In this document: positions 31,392-33,061 of the stretch, one piece after another
How the letters are laid out: every line of letters begins with the position of its first letter
Position numbering within the stretch: position 1 is the first letter of the stretch
Origin: Donghicola sp041224595
Lineage (GTDB): Bacteria > Pseudomonadota > Alphaproteobacteria > Rhodobacterales > Rhodobacteraceae
Assembly: GCF_041224595.1 (NCBI RefSeq)
Contig: NZ_JBGFGN010000089.1
Location: 1 to 33,061, forward strand
Reading direction: 5' to 3'
DNA length: 33,061 nt
Program-made: the position numbers and the translations under genes
The notes under the pieces: model-generated
What the model saw: the letters and a program-made list of their open reading frames with translations, nothing else
Told to the model about the DNA's origin: nothing
Databases searched by the model: none

Positions 31392-32231
31392 TCAGTCTTT
31401 TACAGAATAGGCGTCCGCAAATCCGGCCGCTTTCACTTTGCTGAGAGTTTCGGCCCGATCTGCCGCAGTCATGGCAGGCCCAACAACAACGCGCCAAAAG
31501 GTCTTGCCCTTGATCGAGGATTGGTTGACCTCGGTCTCAAGGCCCAAATTGCGCATCTGCTCGGCCGTACGGTTCGCATTGGCTTGAATGCTGAAAATAC
31601 CGATTTGGACATAAGGCTTGCTCAGCGGGCTCTGGGCTGGTGCAGGTGTAGGTGCCACAGGCGCTGCTGGGGACGGTGCGTCAATCGCTGCCGAAGCTGC
31701 CTCAATCGGATCAAGAGGAGTGGTCTCTACATCACCCGGCGCGGCGATCTCTGCAGGCGCAGGATCGGCCGTCACAGCAACAGTCTCGTCGCCCGCCGTT
31801 TCCTCGCGGCGTAGCGCAGTGACTGTGATGTCGGCGGGGGCACCAGCTAGCATTCCCAAAGCCTCTGCCGCATCGGAAGAGACCTCAATTCGCGGGCCAG
31901 GGTTGGTGCGCTCGCGGCGGAAGAGTGCGCCGATCACGAACGATCCGTTGCTTTCATTCCGAATGATCACGCGTTCGGGTTCTTTGACATCGGGGTGTGC
32001 AACCCAGACGCCACCAAGGGAAGGGCGGCCGTCCCACAGTCCCTTTTCGCTGACCTGAAAGACATCGGGTGCTTCCACATCCCGCTCTACCCGGCGCGAT
32101 GTCTGCGCGCCAGACACGGTTGTCGCGCCGTCGTCTTTCTTTGCCAGAGGGTTGATGCCCTCCATGCACCCGGCGACGAGCGAAAGCGCCGCGATCCCAA
32201 CCAAGGTTCGTGTCATCATAAAACGAGCCAT
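31392..32231 (-). CDS. SPOR-domain lipoprotein with RlpA-like segment
   Basis: This 279-aa protein has a lipoprotein signal with lipobox LVAGC (Cys near residue 22), so it should be membrane-anchored and face the periplasm. Residues ~60-140 (GVWVAHPDVKEPERVIIRN, PGPRIEVSSDAAEALGMLAG) resemble the later half of an RlpA/double-psi beta-barrel domain. An Ala/Pro linker (~150-200) leads to a C-terminal SPOR domain (~205-279; YVQIGIFSIQANANRTAEQM, FWRVVVGPAMTAADRAETL). SPOR domains bind denuded septal glycan. It is the first gene of the minus run. Its 5' region has a GCGGCG/CGCCGC stem (32251-32270). The RlpA catalytic Asp/His region is not evident, so transglycosylase activity is doubtful. Confidence 0.85.
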   Translation of the reverse strand: MARFMMTRTLVGIAALSLVAGCMEGINPLAKKDDGATTVSGAQTSRRVERDVEAPDVFQVSEKGLWDGRPSLGGVWVAHPDVKEPERVIIRNESNGSFVIGALFRRERTNPGPRIEVSSDAAEALGMLAGAPADITVTALRREETAGDETVAVTADPAPAEIAAPGDVETTPLDPIEAASAAIDAPSPAAPVAPTPAPAQSPLSKPYVQIGIFSIQANANRTAEQMRNLGLETEVNQSSIKGKTFWRVVVGPAMTAADRAETLSKVKAAGFADAYSVKD

Positions 32232-32439
32232 TCAGAACTGCCCTCTGCCTGCGGCGTCTTTGCGCGCCGCCCTTTTTGTTAAACGCTTGGCGGCGAGCCA
32301 AGCCAAATCTGGCGCAACTGTAATGAATGCCTTTGGACTTGGGAAGGCTCGCGGACACGTTGAGCATAATTTCACCAAGCGATTGTCGCGTAACAGGTCT
32401 TTTCGAATCGAGATCTTCAATGTAATCCGGCCTGACCAC

Positions 32440-32529
32440 GGAGGTTTGGCAGAGTGGTCGATTGCGGCGGTCTTGAAAACCGTTGGGCGTGAGAGCGTCC
32501 CCAGGGTTCGAATCCCTGAGCCTCCGCCA
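32440..32529 (+). tRNA. tRNA-Ser, anticodon UGA
   Basis: The 90-base class II tRNA has acceptor stem GGAGGTT/AGCCTCC, discriminator G and encoded CCA (32527-32529). The anticodon arm loop CTTGAAA gives anticodon TGA (reads UCA/UCG). A long variable arm (GGGCGTGAGAGCGTCCCC) and T-arm AGGGTTCGAATCCCT are clear. It is on the opposite strand from the SPOR gene. tRNA-Ser genes are frequent integration sites, which fits the accessory-looking DNA just after it. Confidence 0.95.
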
Positions 32530-32923
32530 TTTCCTTTTGGAAATGCGAGACAAATCAAGATCTTAAGGCATTCCTTGGAAGTCCAGCCCCACGCTGAACC
32601 CCACAGTTTTCTTGAGCTTTTGTGACTCCTTAAGAGCACTCGTGAGACAAAAAACTGTGGAGCTGCCGCTGAATTTTATGTTCTTCAGCGACTCCATCAG
32701 CTCCACACTGATTGATCTCGAGGCATCCGGCTCAACAGAGACTGAGCCATCCCCCAATTTTGGCTAAAGACGTGTGAGGCCATAGGGGCTATGATAACTG
32801 CCTGGCTTGGCCATCGAGGCGTTTAGCCTATCGCTGTCGAATGTACTGGTTTGGCTTAGATAGTATCTTTGCTAAGTTGTTGAGACGGCAAGAGGTGGTC
32901 CTGAAACTTCGACCAGTTTGCGG
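32530..32923. other. Gene-poor, lower-GC stretch after tRNA-Ser; possible gene remnant
   Basis: No convincing complete gene lies here. A 64-codon minus-strand frame (32563-32757), started only by TTG just after an in-frame TAG, has a regular codon pattern (residues such as ELMESLKNIKFSGSSTV and GFSVGLDFQGMP) and may be the 3' end of a broken gene; I recognise no family. Two mutually exclusive hairpins can form: CCACAGTTTT/AAAACTGTGG (32601-32610 and 32651-32660) and GTGGAGCT/AGCTCCAC (32657-32664 and 32699-32706), the second with inner CGCTGAA/TTCAGCG (32667-32673 and 32684-32690). The GC content drops relative to the rest of the window. Confidence 0.35.
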
Positions 32924-33061
32924 TGTCAACGGCGGAGTAAAATTCGGCCATTGTGGCGGAGCAAAAGTCGGCCAGTTTGGGGCGAGCGCCTTGGAGCGTG
33001 CGGCCCTCATATAGCAAGCCCGGTCCAAGGCGCATTGGCCGTCAGGCCAATTCTGTGAGGT
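32924..33061 (+). mobile_element. Left end of an IS21-type insertion sequence (partial)
   Basis: TGTCAAC at 32924 looks like a terminus, followed by two direct repeats of 20 bp, GGCGGAGTAAAATTCGGCCA (32931-32950) and GGCGGAGCAAAAGTCGGCCA (32955-32974), 18/20 identical with a 24-bp period. Such repeated GGCGGAG..AAAxTCGGCCA ends are typical of IS21-family elements, which carry transposase-binding repeats at their tips. The transposase (istA) would begin beyond the window edge. A degenerate third match, CGACCAGTTTGCGG (32910-32923), ends at the proposed tip and resembles CGGCCAGTTTGGGG (32969-32982), so the exact boundary may be further left. Confidence 0.6.

Noticed and set aside
32828..33028. 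66-codon minus frame with PPQWPNFTPP-like repeats
   Set aside because: The apparent protein repeat is just translation of the DNA direct repeats of the IS end.
1..33061. CRISPR arrays, toxin-antitoxin pairs, prophage genes, known defence systems
   Set aside because: I looked for regularly spaced repeats and for such gene families and found none; the only short regular repeats are the two at the IS end and the TGTGGTCA pair.

Overview
The window comes from an alphaproteobacterial chromosome, most likely a marine Roseobacter-group member of the Rhodobacterales. This is inferred from protein character (aa3 oxidase CtaD, CarA, IlvC, LipB and the FolB-FolP-GlmM block all read as Roseobacter-type), moderately high GC, frequent GTG starts, and intergenic hairpins followed by the GAGTATTTTTG tail common in that group. 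Almost everything is core chromosome. Only the last ~500 bases, after a tRNA-Ser gene, look like accessory DNA, and they end in what appears to be the left end of an IS21-type element.

Layout, left to right. (1) 1-6951, plus strand: a terminator from an upstream gene, a divergent pyruvate-phosphate-dikinase-like protein, a SleB-type cell wall hydrolase, then folB-like, folP and glmM (folate and cell-wall precursor synthesis). (2) 7007-10101: a DMT exporter and ilvC on minus, divergent from two translationally coupled Lrp/AsnC regulators on plus; AT-rich dyads between them are candidate operators. (3) 10290-13676: a class V aminotransferase (plus) converging on a UbiH-type monooxygenase, a small membrane protein and a HAD phosphatase (minus). 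(4) 13792-18967: a FadR-type GntR regulator, a membrane family-2 glycosyltransferase, carA, a YqeY-like protein and a small glycosyltransferase-like protein. The membrane glycosyltransferase has a perfect CtrA box and a hairpin covering its ribosome binding site. (5) 18979-22557, minus: DUF2244 protein, ctaD, a soluble cytochrome c and lipB, with a CRP/FNR-type site upstream of ctaD. (6) 22786-25901, plus: a secreted peptidoglycan-binding-domain protein, tRNA-Leu(GAG), a second FadR-type regulator and a rhodanese. (7) 25898-32231, minus: a very tightly packed run, SPOR lipoprotein - D,D-carboxypeptidase - tmk - holB - tatD - MBL hydrolase - AEC permease, in which most genes abut or overlap by a few bases. 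(8) 32440-33061: tRNA-Ser(UGA), a gene-poor lower-GC stretch with a possible gene remnant, and two 20-bp direct repeats typical of an IS21 end.

The most notable signals are regulatory. They are: the CtrA box plus ribosome-site hairpin ahead of the glycosyltransferase; two places where an intrinsic terminator sits only 18-28 nt before the next start codon in the same direction (ilvC to exporter, ctaD to DUF2244), suggesting read-through control; the repeated hairpin plus GAGTATTTTTG ending, including a tail-to-tail pair; and a PPDK-like protein whose ATP-grasp half has lost family-typical residues. I saw no CRISPR array, prophage, toxin-antitoxin pair or recognisable defence system. No clearly new multi-gene system is visible; the candidates above are the parts that could hold something undescribed.
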